Source: Pseudomonas cuatrocienegasensis
GTDB lineage: Bacteria; Pseudomonadota; Gammaproteobacteria; Pseudomonadales; Pseudomonadaceae
Assembly (NCBI RefSeq): GCF_900110925.1
Contig: NZ_FOFP01000001.1
Location: forward strand, 540,799-604,798
Length of the DNA stretch: 64,000 nt
Reading direction: 5' to 3'
Part shown: piece by piece, positions 1 to 11,765 of the stretch
Layout: each line of letters opens with the position of its first letter
How positions within the stretch are numbered: the stretch's first letter is position 1
Notes under the pieces: generated by a model
What the model was told of the DNA's origin: nothing
Seen by the model: the letters and a program-made list of their open reading frames with translations, nothing else
The model's database searches: none
Program-made: the position numbers and the translations under genes

Positions 1-323
1 AACAGGTTGCCGAGGTGCGGGTGTCTCATCGCCTGACCGACTCGCCGGCCATCCTGGCCATCGGCGAACAGGACCTTGGTTTGCAGATGCGCCAGATCCT
101 CGAAGCCAGCGGGCAGAAGGTGCCGGATAGCAAGCCGATCTTTGAGTTCAACCCTAGCCACCCGTTGATCGAGAAGCTGGATGCAGAGCCAGACGAAGAC
201 CGTTTCGCCGACCTCAGCCACATCCTCTTCGATCAAGCCGCCCTGGCTGCCGGCGATAGCCTGAGAGATCCGGCTGCCTACGTGCAGCGCCTGAACAAGC
301 TGTTGGTGGAACTCTCCGCCTAA
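1..323 (+). CDS. htpG: Chaperone protein HtpG (Hsp90), C-terminal fragment
   Basis: This is the 3' end of a gene that begins before the window; the reading frame is open from base 3. The product matches the C-terminal dimerization domain of bacterial Hsp90, an ATP-dependent cytosolic chaperone. It shows the family's typical [19 protein letters not shown] stretch and the [15 protein letters not shown] segment, and it ends shortly after the dimerization helices. The GTG at 15 is only an internal valine. A strong intrinsic terminator follows 13 bases after the stop. Identification is confident; only about 107 of roughly 635 residues are visible. Confidence 0.93.
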   Translation, partial: QVAEVRVSHRLTDSPAILAIGEQDLGLQMRQILEASGQKVPDSKPIFEFNPSHPLIEKLDAEPDEDRFADLSHILFDQAALAAGDSLRDPAAYVQRLNKLLVELSA

Positions 324-336
324 GCCCCGTTGGTCG

Positions 337-362
337 AAAAGCCCGCTTCGGCGGGCTTTTTT
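337..362 (+). terminator. Rho-independent terminator after htpG
   Basis: GCCCGC (341-346) and GCGGGC (351-356) form a stem closed by a TTCG tetraloop. It is flanked by AAAA and followed by six T residues at 357-362, a textbook intrinsic terminator. Confidence 0.93.
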
Positions 363-470
363 GTGCGGCATCAGGCCTTGGCCTTGATTGACAAGCCCGC
401 ACCACTCGTTTGAGATGGTGGCATTTCGCTAGGGCATGGACCATGCCAGTGCAGTCCTGCTTGGGGTGGT

Positions 471-4162
<3,692 letters not shown>

Positions 4163-4166
<4 letters not shown>

Positions 4167-5161
4167 TGACTTCCACCGACACCCGACCGCAGCTGTTGCT
4201 GGTCGATGACGAGGCGACCAACCTGCAGGTGCTGCGTCATATTCTGCAGGACGACTACCGTCTGTTGTTCGCCAAGGATGGGCAGAAAGCTCTGGAAATG
4301 GCTGCCCGTGAGCAGCCCGAGCTGATCCTGCTGGACGTTATGATGCCTGGCATGACCGGTTACGAGGTGTGCGCCCGGATCAAGGCCGAACCTGCCTTGC
4401 AGGATATTCCGGTGATTTTTGTCACGGCCCTTGCTGATATCGACGATGAGGCGCGCGGTTTTGAGGTGGGCGCGGTGGATTACATCACCAAACCGGTCAG
4501 CCCTGCGATCGTCCGGGCGCGGGTACGTACGCACCTGTCGCTGGTGCGCCTGGACGAGCTCAAGCGTACGCGCCTGCAGATTGTCCAGCGTCTGGGTATG
4601 GCGGCCGAGTACAAGGACAACGAGACGGGCCTGCATGTGATCCGCATGAGCCACTTTGCCCGGGTACTGGCGCGGGCGGCAGGCTTTAGCGAGGCCGCTG
4701 CCGATGAACTGCTGAATGCCGCGCCCATGCATGATGTCGGCAAGATCGGTATCCCCGACGCGGTGTTGCGCAAGCCCGGCAAGCTCGACAGTGAGGAGTG
4801 GACGATCATGCGTGGGCATGTCGAGATAGGTGCGCGGATCATCGGTGAACACGCCAGCGGCCTGCTCAAGACAGCCCAGATCATTGCCTTGACGCACCAT
4901 GAAAAGTGGGATGGCAGTGGTTACCCCAATGGGCTGCGCGGGGAGGCGATTCCCATCGAGGGGCGTATCGTGGCGATTGCCGATGTGTTCGATGCGCTGA
5001 CCAGCGTGCGCCCCTACAAGGCGGCCTGGTCGATCGAGGATGCAGTGGCCTTGTTGCGCGAAGAAAGCGGCCGGCATTTTGATCCGCAACTGGTTGAGCT
5101 GTTTATCGAGCAGTTGCCGGCCATTCTCGAGATCAAGGCGCGCTGGGCCGAGCACGCTTGA
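4163..5161 (+). CDS. Response regulator with HD-GYP c-di-GMP phosphodiesterase domain
   Basis: A 332-residue RpfG-type protein. The N-terminal receiver domain has LLVDDE, the phospho-acceptor LILLDVMMP (Asp near 58) and the conserved ITKP lysine. The C-terminal HD-GYP domain keeps the metal-binding HD in MHDVGKIGIPD (about 190-191), THHEKWDGSGYP with an intact GYP, and IVAIADVFDALTS. Intact motifs predict hydrolysis of cyclic di-GMP. Translation is coupled to the MHYT hybrid kinase through an ATGA overlap, so phosphorylation by that kinase probably controls c-di-GMP turnover and motility/biofilm behaviour. Confidence 0.93.
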
Positions 5162-5265
5162 GTCGTATGACATCTTTGGTTGAAAAAGGGCAGGGCGCCG
5201 ACCTTGGTGTTAGCGGTGTGACGGTCTATGGTTGACGTTCACCTTCGCTTCCAAGGAACGCACCC

Positions 5266-6051
5266 ATGCAGAAGAAGACCCTGTTGCCGCTGCTCTGCGC
5301 CGGCATGATCGGCCTGGCCGAGGCGGCCGTGGTGGTTAAACCGGTCCCTTACGAGATCGACGGCGAGGCCTTCGAGGGCCTGTTGGTTTACGACGACGCG
5401 GTCACTGAGCCGCGCCCAGGCCTGGTCATGGTGCCCAATTGGTTGGGCGTCACTGACAAATCGGCAGAGAAAGCGGCACGGGCTGCAAGCGATAAGTACG
5501 TGGTCTTCATGGCCGACCTGTACGGCAAGGCTGTGCGCCCTAGCAACCCCGATGAGGCGCGCGCTGCAGCCACAGCAGTGCGCGGTGACCGGCCCTTGAT
5601 GCGCAAGCGTACGCAGGCAGCGGTTGATGTGTTCAAGGCGCAAGGCGCGTCGTTGCTCAATGCCAGTCAGATGGCGGCCATTGGCTTCTGCTTTGGCGGT
5701 GGCGCGGTCCTTGAACTGGCTCGCTCAGGTGCTGACCTCAAGGCCTTCGTCGCATTCCACGGCAACCTGGACACCCCCAACCCGGCAGACGCCTCTAATA
5801 TCAAAGCACCGGTTCTGGTACTGCATGGTGCCGATGACCCGGCTGTGCCGCAGACTCAGGTCGACGGTTTCGTGGCAGAGATGAAGGCGGCCAAGGTCGA
5901 TTGGCAACTGGTGAGTTATGGCGGTGCAGTGCACTCGTTCACGGACCCCTATGCCAAGGTGCCGGGACGCAATGAGTACCATCCAGTGGTGGCCAAGCGC
6001 TCATTCGAAGCCATGAATGCGTTGCTCGACGAAGTTTTTCAAGCGCCTTAA
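5266..6051 (+). CDS. Exported dienelactone hydrolase family protein
   Basis: A 261-residue alpha/beta hydrolase. The first ~20 residues (MQKKTLLPLLCAGMIGLAEA) look like a signal peptide, so it probably acts in the periplasm, unlike classical cytosolic dienelactone hydrolases. The nucleophile elbow is GFCFGGG with cysteine (about 142), the hallmark of the family. The acid lies in LHGADDPAVP and the histidine in GAVHSFTDP. AAGGAA precedes the ATG. It is monocistronic and ends in front of a convergent gene. The substrate is unknown; the family hydrolyses lactone or ester bonds. Confidence 0.88.
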   Translation: MQKKTLLPLLCAGMIGLAEAAVVVKPVPYEIDGEAFEGLLVYDDAVTEPRPGLVMVPNWLGVTDKSAEKAARAASDKYVVFMADLYGKAVRPSNPDEARAAATAVRGDRPLMRKRTQAAVDVFKAQGASLLNASQMAAIGFCFGGGAVLELARSGADLKAFVAFHGNLDTPNPADASNIKAPVLVLHGADDPAVPQTQVDGFVAEMKAAKVDWQLVSYGGAVHSFTDPYAKVPGRNEYHPVVAKRSFEAMNALLDEVFQAP

Positions 6052-6137
6052 ACAACCAAGGGGTATGCCAGCAAGGCATGCCCCATGAGTGTTACAGGTT
6101 CGCGTTGGCGGACCGGAGTAACTCGATACACGCGATG

Positions 6138-6176
6138 ACGCCCTGGGTGTTCAACGCCTGCTGAGCCCCAGGGCGT
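6138..6176. terminator. Inverted repeat between convergent genes, probable bidirectional terminator
   Basis: Two perfect 10-base arms, ACGCCCTGGG (6138-6147) and CCCAGGGCGT (6167-6176), are separated by 19 bases. They lie between the convergent hydrolase and DUF4394 genes. The T-run is short (TTT on the + strand), so its terminator role is inferred from position. Confidence 0.55.
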
Positions 6177-6183
6177 TTCAGGT

Positions 6184-6972
6184 TTACTGCGGCAGTACGG
6201 CGATATCGATGATGCCCTCAGGCAGCTCGGTCACATCGCCGAGCGTGGTCGGCTTGCCACTGGCCAGGTCGATGGTATGCAGTGTCTTGCCGGTCAGCAG
6301 GTAAGCGGTGTTACCGCCTTTACCGTCGCTGACGATGTCGAACGCTGTTGCGCTCAGGCCCTTGGCAATCGCGCCCACTTCCTGCTGTACACCATCATTC
6401 GGTGGGTTCTGCAACATCAGGCTGCCAGTCGCCAGGTCAACGTTGTACAGCGCAGTGGCCTTGGTACCCGCGTACGAGTTGCTGTAGGCACCCGCCATAA
6501 CCTTGGCAGTCTTACCTGCGTAAGGGCCATCTGTGGCGTAGGCGACCTTGCCATCTACTGCCACTTCACCGGTCTCTACATTGACGCGAAAGCTGGTGCC
6601 GTCTGGGCCGAGCAGGCGCAGACGGTCTGCAACCGGGTTGAAGTCGACTACGGCCTGGCCAGCGCCCGGCAGGCTGTTATTCAGTTTGGCTGCCATCTTC
6701 GCGGCGCCACTGGCGAGATCCAGGGTGTACAGCTGGTTGTCGCTGCCCAGAGCATAAAGCTGACCATTGACCGGGCGGATGTCGAAACCACGCAGTGCCA
6801 CGGGGCTTTGTGCAGCCATTTTGCCAGTGACTTTCAGGCTGCTGCTGTCGATCTTGAACAGCTGCCCATCGCTACCCAGGGCGAGCAGGGGCGCGGCGTT
6901 GACCGAGCCGGCTGCCAAGCTCAGGGCAACGGTGGAAAGGGTCAGGGTCAGGCGTGCGTTGAACCGGTTCAT
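6184..6972 (-). CDS. Exported DUF4394 domain protein
   Basis: A 262-residue protein with a clear signal peptide (MNRFNARLTLTLSTVALSLA, then a cut after VNA). I chose the ATG at 6972 because GAGAGGA sits at the right distance; an upstream in-frame start would bury the signal peptide. The mature part has repeated short LYALGSDNQLYTLDLASG-type units, as in the beta-propeller-like DUF4394 family of unknown function. The gene lies next to an ECF sigma/anti-sigma operon and has the same promoter motif upstream (7059-7084), so it is probably a main target of that sigma factor. No enzymatic residues are recognisable. Confidence 0.85.
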   Translation of the reverse strand: MNRFNARLTLTLSTVALSLAAGSVNAAPLLALGSDGQLFKIDSSSLKVTGKMAAQSPVALRGFDIRPVNGQLYALGSDNQLYTLDLASGAAKMAAKLNNSLPGAGQAVVDFNPVADRLRLLGPDGTSFRVNVETGEVAVDGKVAYATDGPYAGKTAKVMAGAYSNSYAGTKATALYNVDLATGSLMLQNPPNDGVQQEVGAIAKGLSATAFDIVSDGKGGNTAYLLTGKTLHTIDLASGKPTTLGDVTELPEGIIDIAVLPQ

Positions 6973-7058
6973 AAGCATCCTCTCATGGAACATTTCAGCA
7001 TCAGGCGGTAGTCCAACAAGGAACTCACCGCGGGTGCCTCGACGAAACACCTGATAGC

Positions 7059-7084
7059 TATACCCGGCAGTCGGGCGTTGGATG
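7059..7084 (-). promoter_or_regulatory. Predicted ECF-sigma promoter of the DUF4394 gene
   Basis: Read on the minus strand, CATCC (-35) is followed after 14 bases by GGGTATA (-10). The same pair, spaced 15 bases, occurs upstream of the neighbouring ECF sigma gene. The start codon lies about 85 bases downstream. Confidence 0.6.
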
Positions 7085-7127
7085 TCGGCAGGATAAATTT
7101 TTTTACTGAAGAGGCTTTGCCGATTAA

Positions 7128-7152
7128 GGGCGGCGCCATTGCGGCGCCGCCC
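7128..7152 (-). terminator. Hairpin after the anti-sigma gene
   Basis: A perfect 10-bp GC stem, GGGCGGCGCC with GGCGCCGCCC and a 5-base loop, begins 7 bases after the anti-sigma stop codon and before the DUF4394 promoter. It probably ends or attenuates the sigma/anti-sigma transcript. The T-run is poor. Confidence 0.6.
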
Positions 7153-7158
7153 AGGGTG

Positions 7159-7866
7159 TCAGTTAACGGAGGCGACCACCGCGCGGCCGATGTAGAGCAC
7201 CTTGCCGGTCGGGCGACTGGATGGTGAGCCGCCGGCAGGCTCCAGGGTCAGTTCAAACAGCTGTCCCGGTTGGACCTCGCCGATCTGCTCGGCGCTGATC
7301 ACAGTCGGCTTGCCCGGCTCGATAAGGCCAAGCGAGCGCGGGCCAATGGCCGGGTCGACCAGTGTCCAGAACTGCACGGAGCGGTCCGCTGGAATTTCAT
7401 CCTGCATCAGCGGTTCCAGACGCAACGCGCCGTCTCCTGCGATATGCACCACCCATCCCGGCTGCGCTGTTTCACCTGGGGGTTGCAGGACCACGGTATA
7501 GCCCGTGGCCGTCTCGCCCTGCCAGAGGCCAGGGGCCAGCGCGGCGACCAACGCCATCGCCAGGGCCGCACTGGTCAGGCGCCAGGTGAGCAAATTGTTC
7601 CACCATTGACCCCAGGCGCTATGGTCGGGTGTGCGCGCAATACCCAGGCTGGCCTGGATTCGCGGCCACAATTGGGCGGAGGGCGCTTGCGCCGGTAGCT
7701 GGTCGGTCAGCTCGAGCAGGTGACGCTCCCAGTCCAGGGCCATGCGGGCGGCCTCTTCATCCTGCTCGATCAGGGCGCGGACCTCGGCGGCTTGCTCATC
7801 ATCAAGCAAACCGAGTACGTACTCGCCGATCAGGGCACGGCGTTCGGCAGGTTGTTGCGCGATCAT
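7159..7866 (-). CDS. Anti-sigma factor, RskA (anti-sigma K) family
   Basis: A 235-residue membrane protein. The N-terminal cytoplasmic sigma-binding region contains LIGEYVLGLLDDEQAAEVRA, a signature of RskA-type anti-sigma factors. One membrane span lies near 94-113 (LTSAALAMALVAALAPGLW), followed by a periplasmic RskA C-terminal domain. I chose the ATG at 7866 because it forms an ATGA overlap with the sigma gene stop, giving translational coupling. It should hold the ECF sigma factor inactive at the membrane until periplasmic proteolysis. Confidence 0.88.
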   Translation of the reverse strand: MIAQQPAERRALIGEYVLGLLDDEQAAEVRALIEQDEEAARMALDWERHLLELTDQLPAQAPSAQLWPRIQASLGIARTPDHSAWGQWWNNLLTWRLTSAALAMALVAALAPGLWQGETATGYTVVLQPPGETAQPGWVVHIAGDGALRLEPLMQDEIPADRSVQFWTLVDPAIGPRSLGLIEPGKPTVISAEQIGEVQPGQLFELTLEPAGGSPSSRPTGKVLYIGRAVVASVN

Positions 7867-8411
7867 GGGTGCAAACACTCCTGCAATGCGCGCAGGCCAG
7901 CGCGGATGCGACCTTTGATGGTGCCCAGCGGGGTGGCAAGTCGCGCGGCTATCTGGTCATGGGTCAGGCCACGATAAAACGCCAGCAGAATAGGGTGGCG
8001 GCGATTACGCTCGATGCCTTGCAGGCAGCGCCGCAGCTGGCGCTGCTCGGATTGTTGTTCGAGCAGATCGGCCGCCTGGAGGCTGTCGTCCGCGGCGCGT
8101 TCGATAAAGTCGTCGTCCAGCTCCACGGTGCGGCCACGGCTGCGCAGTTGGTTGAGGGCGCGGTAGCGCAGGATGCTGTGAATCCAGGCGCGGCCACTGC
8201 CCAGTGTGCGCTGGAAGCGCGCGGCATTGCGCCAGATCAGCACGAAGGCGTCGTGGACACAATCTTCTGCCTGATCGCGTCGCCCGAGTAGGGTAATCGC
8301 TAGTCCCAGCATCTGCCCGGCCTCCTGGTTGTATAGCGCCTGGAAGGCGCGCTCGTCACGGCGTGCGCAGGCTTCCAAGGTGGTTTCGTAATCGAACGTC
8401 GTGTCCGCCAT
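7863..8411 (-). CDS. ECF-family RNA polymerase sigma factor
   Basis: A 182-residue sigma-70 family protein with region 2 (AFQALYNQEAGQMLGLA, then AEDCVHDAFVLIWRNA for -10 recognition) and region 4 (HPILLAFYRGLTHDQIAARLATPLGTIKGRIRAGLRALQ, a helix-turn-helix for -35 recognition). It is co-transcribed with an RskA-type anti-sigma. A promoter resembling its own target motif lies at 8461-8487, so autoregulation is likely. The inducing stress is not visible from the sequence. Confidence 0.92.
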   Translation of the reverse strand: MADTTFDYETTLEACARRDERAFQALYNQEAGQMLGLAITLLGRRDQAEDCVHDAFVLIWRNAARFQRTLGSGRAWIHSILRYRALNQLRSRGRTVELDDDFIERAADDSLQAADLLEQQSEQRQLRRCLQGIERNRRHPILLAFYRGLTHDQIAARLATPLGTIKGRIRAGLRALQECLHP

Positions 8412-8460
8412 GCCGCTTTCCTGTTGGCTTCAAACTCGGTGAAGTCGTGTGGGCAGAGGT

Positions 8461-8487
8461 TATACCCGAGCGGAGGCCGTCTGGATG
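8461..8487 (-). promoter_or_regulatory. Predicted autoregulated ECF promoter of the sigma operon
   Basis: On the minus strand, CATCC and GGGTATA are separated by 15 bases, with the sigma start codon about 50 bases downstream. The same two boxes occur upstream of the DUF4394 gene. Sequence similarity between the two sites is seen; sigma recognition is inferred. Confidence 0.6.
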
Positions 8488-8509
8488 CCTGCCGTCGAAC
8501 TATTTAGGG

Positions 8510-9370
8510 TCAGCCAGGCATCTCGATACGCCGCGTTTCCCCTGGTACTTCGGGCCAGTCGCCGGCGGCCCAGCGGGTGCGTGCACGGTCGATCAGGGCG
8601 GGGTCGCTGGCGACAAAGTTCCAGTTTATCCGCCGCGGCCCAAGCGGTGTGCCGCCGATAAGTACCAGGTGGGTTTCGCTGCACGCCTCCAGCAGTACCT
8701 CGCGCTCCGCTGGTAACACGGCGAGCTGGCCAGGCGGGACGGGCTGGCCATCGACTTGCAGCTCGCCTGAAATGACGTACAGGGCGCGCTCAGGGTGTTC
8801 GGTCGGCACCAGTAGATGGGCGGCGGTCGCCAGACGGATCTCGGCGTACAGGGTCGGCGAACGCACCGCTACGGGCGACTGCAAACAGAAACCGTTGCCT
8901 GCGATCAGGCGAATGTGCACCCCCAGGGCATCGGACTCGGGCAGGCTGTGTGCCGGGTGGTGGCTATAACTGGCCGGTCCCTGCTCATCCTCCACGGGTA
9001 GCGCCAGCCAGACTTGCAGGCCATGCAGCCGTGACCCCTCGGCTCGCGACGCTGGTGGAGTGCGCTCGACATGGGCGACTGCGGCGCCGGCACACATCCA
9101 GCTGACATCGCCCGCTTCGACCCGTTGGTCCGAGCCCAGGCTATCGCGGTGCTGCAGCTCACCGCTGAACAAATAGGTCAGGGTCGCCAGGCCGATATGC
9201 GGGTGCGCGGCAATATCCAGCCCATCGTTCGGCGGGTAGTGGTGTTCGAGCATGTGATCGAAAAACACGAACGGCCCTACGCTGCGACAGCGCGCCGAAG
9301 GCAGTGGACGGCGGATCGGTTGCCCGAGCAGGTCTTCGGTACGCGCCTGCACCAGCAGCAGATCACTCAT
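8510..9370 (-). CDS. Pirin family protein
   Basis: A 286-residue bicupin. The N-terminal cupin has the pirin metal-binding pattern HPHIGLATLTYLFSGELQHRDS, which supplies His/His/His plus Glu ligands, and a second cupin half is present. Bacterial pirins bind Fe or other metals; some have quercetinase activity and others modulate metabolic enzymes. The start at 9370 (MSDLLL) forms an ATGA overlap with the upstream osmC-like gene, so the two form an operon. The specific role is not determinable. Confidence 0.88.
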   Translation of the reverse strand: MSDLLLVQARTEDLLGQPIRRPLPSARCRSVGPFVFFDHMLEHHYPPNDGLDIAAHPHIGLATLTYLFSGELQHRDSLGSDQRVEAGDVSWMCAGAAVAHVERTPPASRAEGSRLHGLQVWLALPVEDEQGPASYSHHPAHSLPESDALGVHIRLIAGNGFCLQSPVAVRSPTLYAEIRLATAAHLLVPTEHPERALYVISGELQVDGQPVPPGQLAVLPAEREVLLEACSETHLVLIGGTPLGPRRINWNFVASDPALIDRARTRWAAGDWPEVPGETRRIEMPG

Positions 9371-9771
9371 GCTTGCACCGTGGCCAGTTGGGTGTTGATC
9401 TGGATGTCGGCCTTGGTCATCAGGTTGTGGATCGGGCATTTATCGGCGATCCGCAATAATGCCTGGCGCTGCGCCTCATCCAGGGGGCCGTGCAAGGTCA
9501 GGCTGACATCCAGGCGGTAGGTGCCTTGCCGCTCCTGTTGCGTGTCGCGCTGCACATCGACGTCCACATGCTCCAGCGGCAGGCCTTTCTGTTGTGCATA
9601 AAGCGCAAGAGTAAGGGCTTTGCAGGCGCCCAGGGCGGTATCAAAAAAGTCATGGGGATCGGGCGCTACAGACTCGCTGCTGCCTTGAGCCGTAGGCATG
9701 TCGCAGCGCAGCTGGTGTGGCCCGATGTCGATGCGGTGTACGAAGCCGCTTTCATGGCGGATGCTGATCAT
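9367..9771 (-). CDS. OsmC family peroxiredoxin-like protein
   Basis: A 134-residue protein of the OsmC/Ohr fold. Both redox cysteines are visible: one in LGACKALTL (about residue 49) and one in DKCPIHN (about 110). OsmC-type proteins reduce organic hydroperoxides using dithiols such as lipoylated proteins or thioredoxin. It is first in a two-gene operon with pirin, which suggests an oxidative-stress theme. Confidence 0.88.
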   Translation of the reverse strand: MISIRHESGFVHRIDIGPHQLRCDMPTAQGSSESVAPDPHDFFDTALGACKALTLALYAQQKGLPLEHVDVDVQRDTQQERQGTYRLDVSLTLHGPLDEAQRQALLRIADKCPIHNLMTKADIQINTQLATVQA

Positions 9772-9933
9772 GGCATTACCTTAGCGGGTGGTGTCGGTCA
9801 GCAGCCTAGCCTATGACATGCTCGCGCTGCCAGGCCGATTGGCACTGGCGCCGGCAGGGCGCACCAAAAACGCTCGAACTCGTTTGGCGACGAGCGGTCT
9901 ATGCTGCTCATTCGTTCTCTTGGAGTAGTGCCT

Positions 9934-10968
9934 GTGCGTGTACCTGGTTTGGTGATGGCTGCAGCAATCGGGCTATGCGTGCTGCAAGCGCAGGCGCGAG
10001 ACTACCGGTATAGCGATGCGCACCTGCACTACGTCGATTTCTTCCAGGAAAGTGCCGGGATGGATGTGCTGCTCAAGCGCATGGATGCGGCCGGTGTCGA
10101 CCATGTGATGTTCTCTGGAATTCCCGTGGCCAAGAAGTGGGACGAGAACGAACCCAAGCGTCCCCGCTACTACGCCGGGGACGACGCCAATGCCTATTGG
10201 TACAGCGCCACCGATACCCTGATTGCCCACGCCTATAAACAGGTGCCCGCCGAACAGCGGCATCGCTTTCATCCGTTCCTGTCGGGTTTTAACCCGAACG
10301 ACAAGAATGCCGATGCGCATATCCGGCGCATGCTCGAACTCGATCCTGGTCTCTGGCAGGGCATTGGCGAAGTATTTACCCGCCATGATGACTTGACTGC
10401 GTTGATTCATGGCGATGCCCCGCGTGCCAACAATGAGGCGTTGGCGCGGGTCTATCACCTGGCGGCCGAGTACGACCTGCCGGTGATGGTGCATTCCAAT
10501 ATCACCTCCAAGCGCGAGCGTAATCCGCTGTATCTGCAGGAGATCGAAGACCCGTTGCGCAACCACCCGCATGTGCGCTTTATCTGGGCCCATGCCGGTA
10601 CCAGCATGGAGATTCATCGACACCAGGAAAAACTCGACTTCCTGCTATCGAACCTCGAGCGCATGCTGGAAACCTATCCCAACCTGTATATCGATTTGTC
10701 CTGGACCATGCTGCGGCCTTATTTGCTGGATGCTGACGGCAAACCTGATCCTGCCTGGGTCCACCTCGTCAGCAGCTACCCGGCGCGCTTTATGCTCGGC
10801 TCCGATGTGGTCGGTCGCTTCGACAGCATGGGTGAGTACATGCATGGCTTTGCGCCATTCCTCGACGCCCTACCGGAAAAAGTGGCGAAGCAGGTAGCTC
10901 GGGACAACTTTCTCGCTGTACTACCGCGTACCGTGCAGGCCGAGCTCAAGACCCGCACAGCACCCTGA
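9934..10968 (+). CDS. Exported amidohydrolase family protein
   Basis: A TIM-barrel metal-dependent hydrolase of the amidohydrolase_2 type. After a signal peptide (MRVPGLVMAAAIGLCVLQAQA) comes the N-terminal metal motif SDAHLHYVD, then HVRFIWAHAGTS and the late MLGSDVVG. I prefer the GTG at 9934 because GGAG lies 8 bases upstream and it gives a compact signal peptide; an ATG at 9901 is an alternative. Members hydrolyse C-N or ester bonds or decarboxylate aromatic acids. The substrate is unknown and the periplasmic location is inferred. Confidence 0.8.
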   Translation: MRVPGLVMAAAIGLCVLQAQARDYRYSDAHLHYVDFFQESAGMDVLLKRMDAAGVDHVMFSGIPVAKKWDENEPKRPRYYAGDDANAYWYSATDTLIAHAYKQVPAEQRHRFHPFLSGFNPNDKNADAHIRRMLELDPGLWQGIGEVFTRHDDLTALIHGDAPRANNEALARVYHLAAEYDLPVMVHSNITSKRERNPLYLQEIEDPLRNHPHVRFIWAHAGTSMEIHRHQEKLDFLLSNLERMLETYPNLYIDLSWTMLRPYLLDADGKPDPAWVHLVSSYPARFMLGSDVVGRFDSMGEYMHGFAPFLDALPEKVAKQVARDNFLAVLPRTVQAELKTRTAP

Positions 10969-10989
10969 GGCAGCTGTGATTGGCTTGTC

Positions 10990-11391
10990 ATGGACATGTT
11001 CAACAAAAACAGTGCACCGCTGGTTGCCCTGATGCTCGGCAGTAGCTTGGTCCAGTCTCAAGTGACGCTCGATGGCGAGGTCGAGTACGGATTGTTTGTC
11101 AGCACCTAAAAGGATTTCACGCCCGGCGAGCGCGTATTGACCCAGCGTAACCAGCCGATTGAGCGCGTCACCGAGGTGCCGGCACGCCTCGGCAGCAAAG
11201 TCGGCATGCGTTACAGCCTCAGGGGCAATGCAGCGGGCGAAACGCCCTTGACCCTGCTGTTTCTGGCCCCCGCAGGCGTGCGCCATGACAAGTTTGTGGT
11301 GACCCAGGCGCTGGTCGCTAACACCGCCCAGGAAACCATGGCGTTGGAGTGCAGCGAGCCCATGAGGTCGTACCCGGTGAGTGGCATCTGA
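10990..11391 (+). pseudogene. DUF3859-like gene interrupted by one in-frame TAA
   Basis: One reading frame runs for 134 codons from the ATG at 10990 to the TGA at 11391, broken only by a TAA at 11107-11109 (codon 40). Before the stop there is a signal-peptide-like start and VEYGLFVST; after it come KDFTPGERV, VTEVPARLGSKVGMRYSL and a conserved-looking beta-sandwich tail. The pattern YGxF followed by TExPARLGxxxGxRY fits DUF3859, a family of unknown function. No frameshift is needed to join the halves, which suggests a recent nonsense mutation or a sequencing error. Confidence 0.65.
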
Positions 11392-11765
11392 TGGTTTTCC
11401 AGAGCGATCGGAAAATTGTTTAACAACGCTTCATCGTGCGCTAAGCGATATGAAATATGTACTGCTCGGCAGGTGGCGCGGTGAACGCAGGGCTCATGGG
11501 CTGCGCCTTGGCATAGACTAAAAACCTGTTCTCGATTTTGGTTTCACGACATAGCTTCAGATCAAGGCGCCTGCGGGCGCCTTTTTTTGTGCGCTTTACC
11601 GGGCACTTGCACTACTACGGACTACAGCTAGGGTTATTTATCAGACCAATCTATCAAGATTTGTCCAACAACGTCCGATAAGCAGGCCTTGGGTCGTGCC
11701 TCTTCGCTCGTCCAGCATTTTCGCCGCCTCAATACCCGTCAAATAGTAGCCAAGGATGAAACAAG
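11392..11765. other. 374-base intergenic region with an unassigned terminator
   Basis: No coding frame is convincing here. The only clear element is the intrinsic terminator at 11564-11588, about 180 bases beyond the DUF3859 pseudogene and 180 bases before the chemoreceptor. It could end the pseudogene transcript or a small RNA. I see no good promoter for such an RNA. The chemoreceptor promoter should lie after the terminator. Confidence 0.4.
11564..11588 (+). terminator. Rho-independent terminator
   Basis: AAGGCGCC (11564-11571), loop TGCG, GGCGCC (11576-11581), then seven T residues. Confidence 0.85.

Noticed and set aside
11137..11391. Independent 84-codon gene
   Set aside because: It is the same frame as the upstream 39 codons, so it is the 3' part of the DUF3859 pseudogene.
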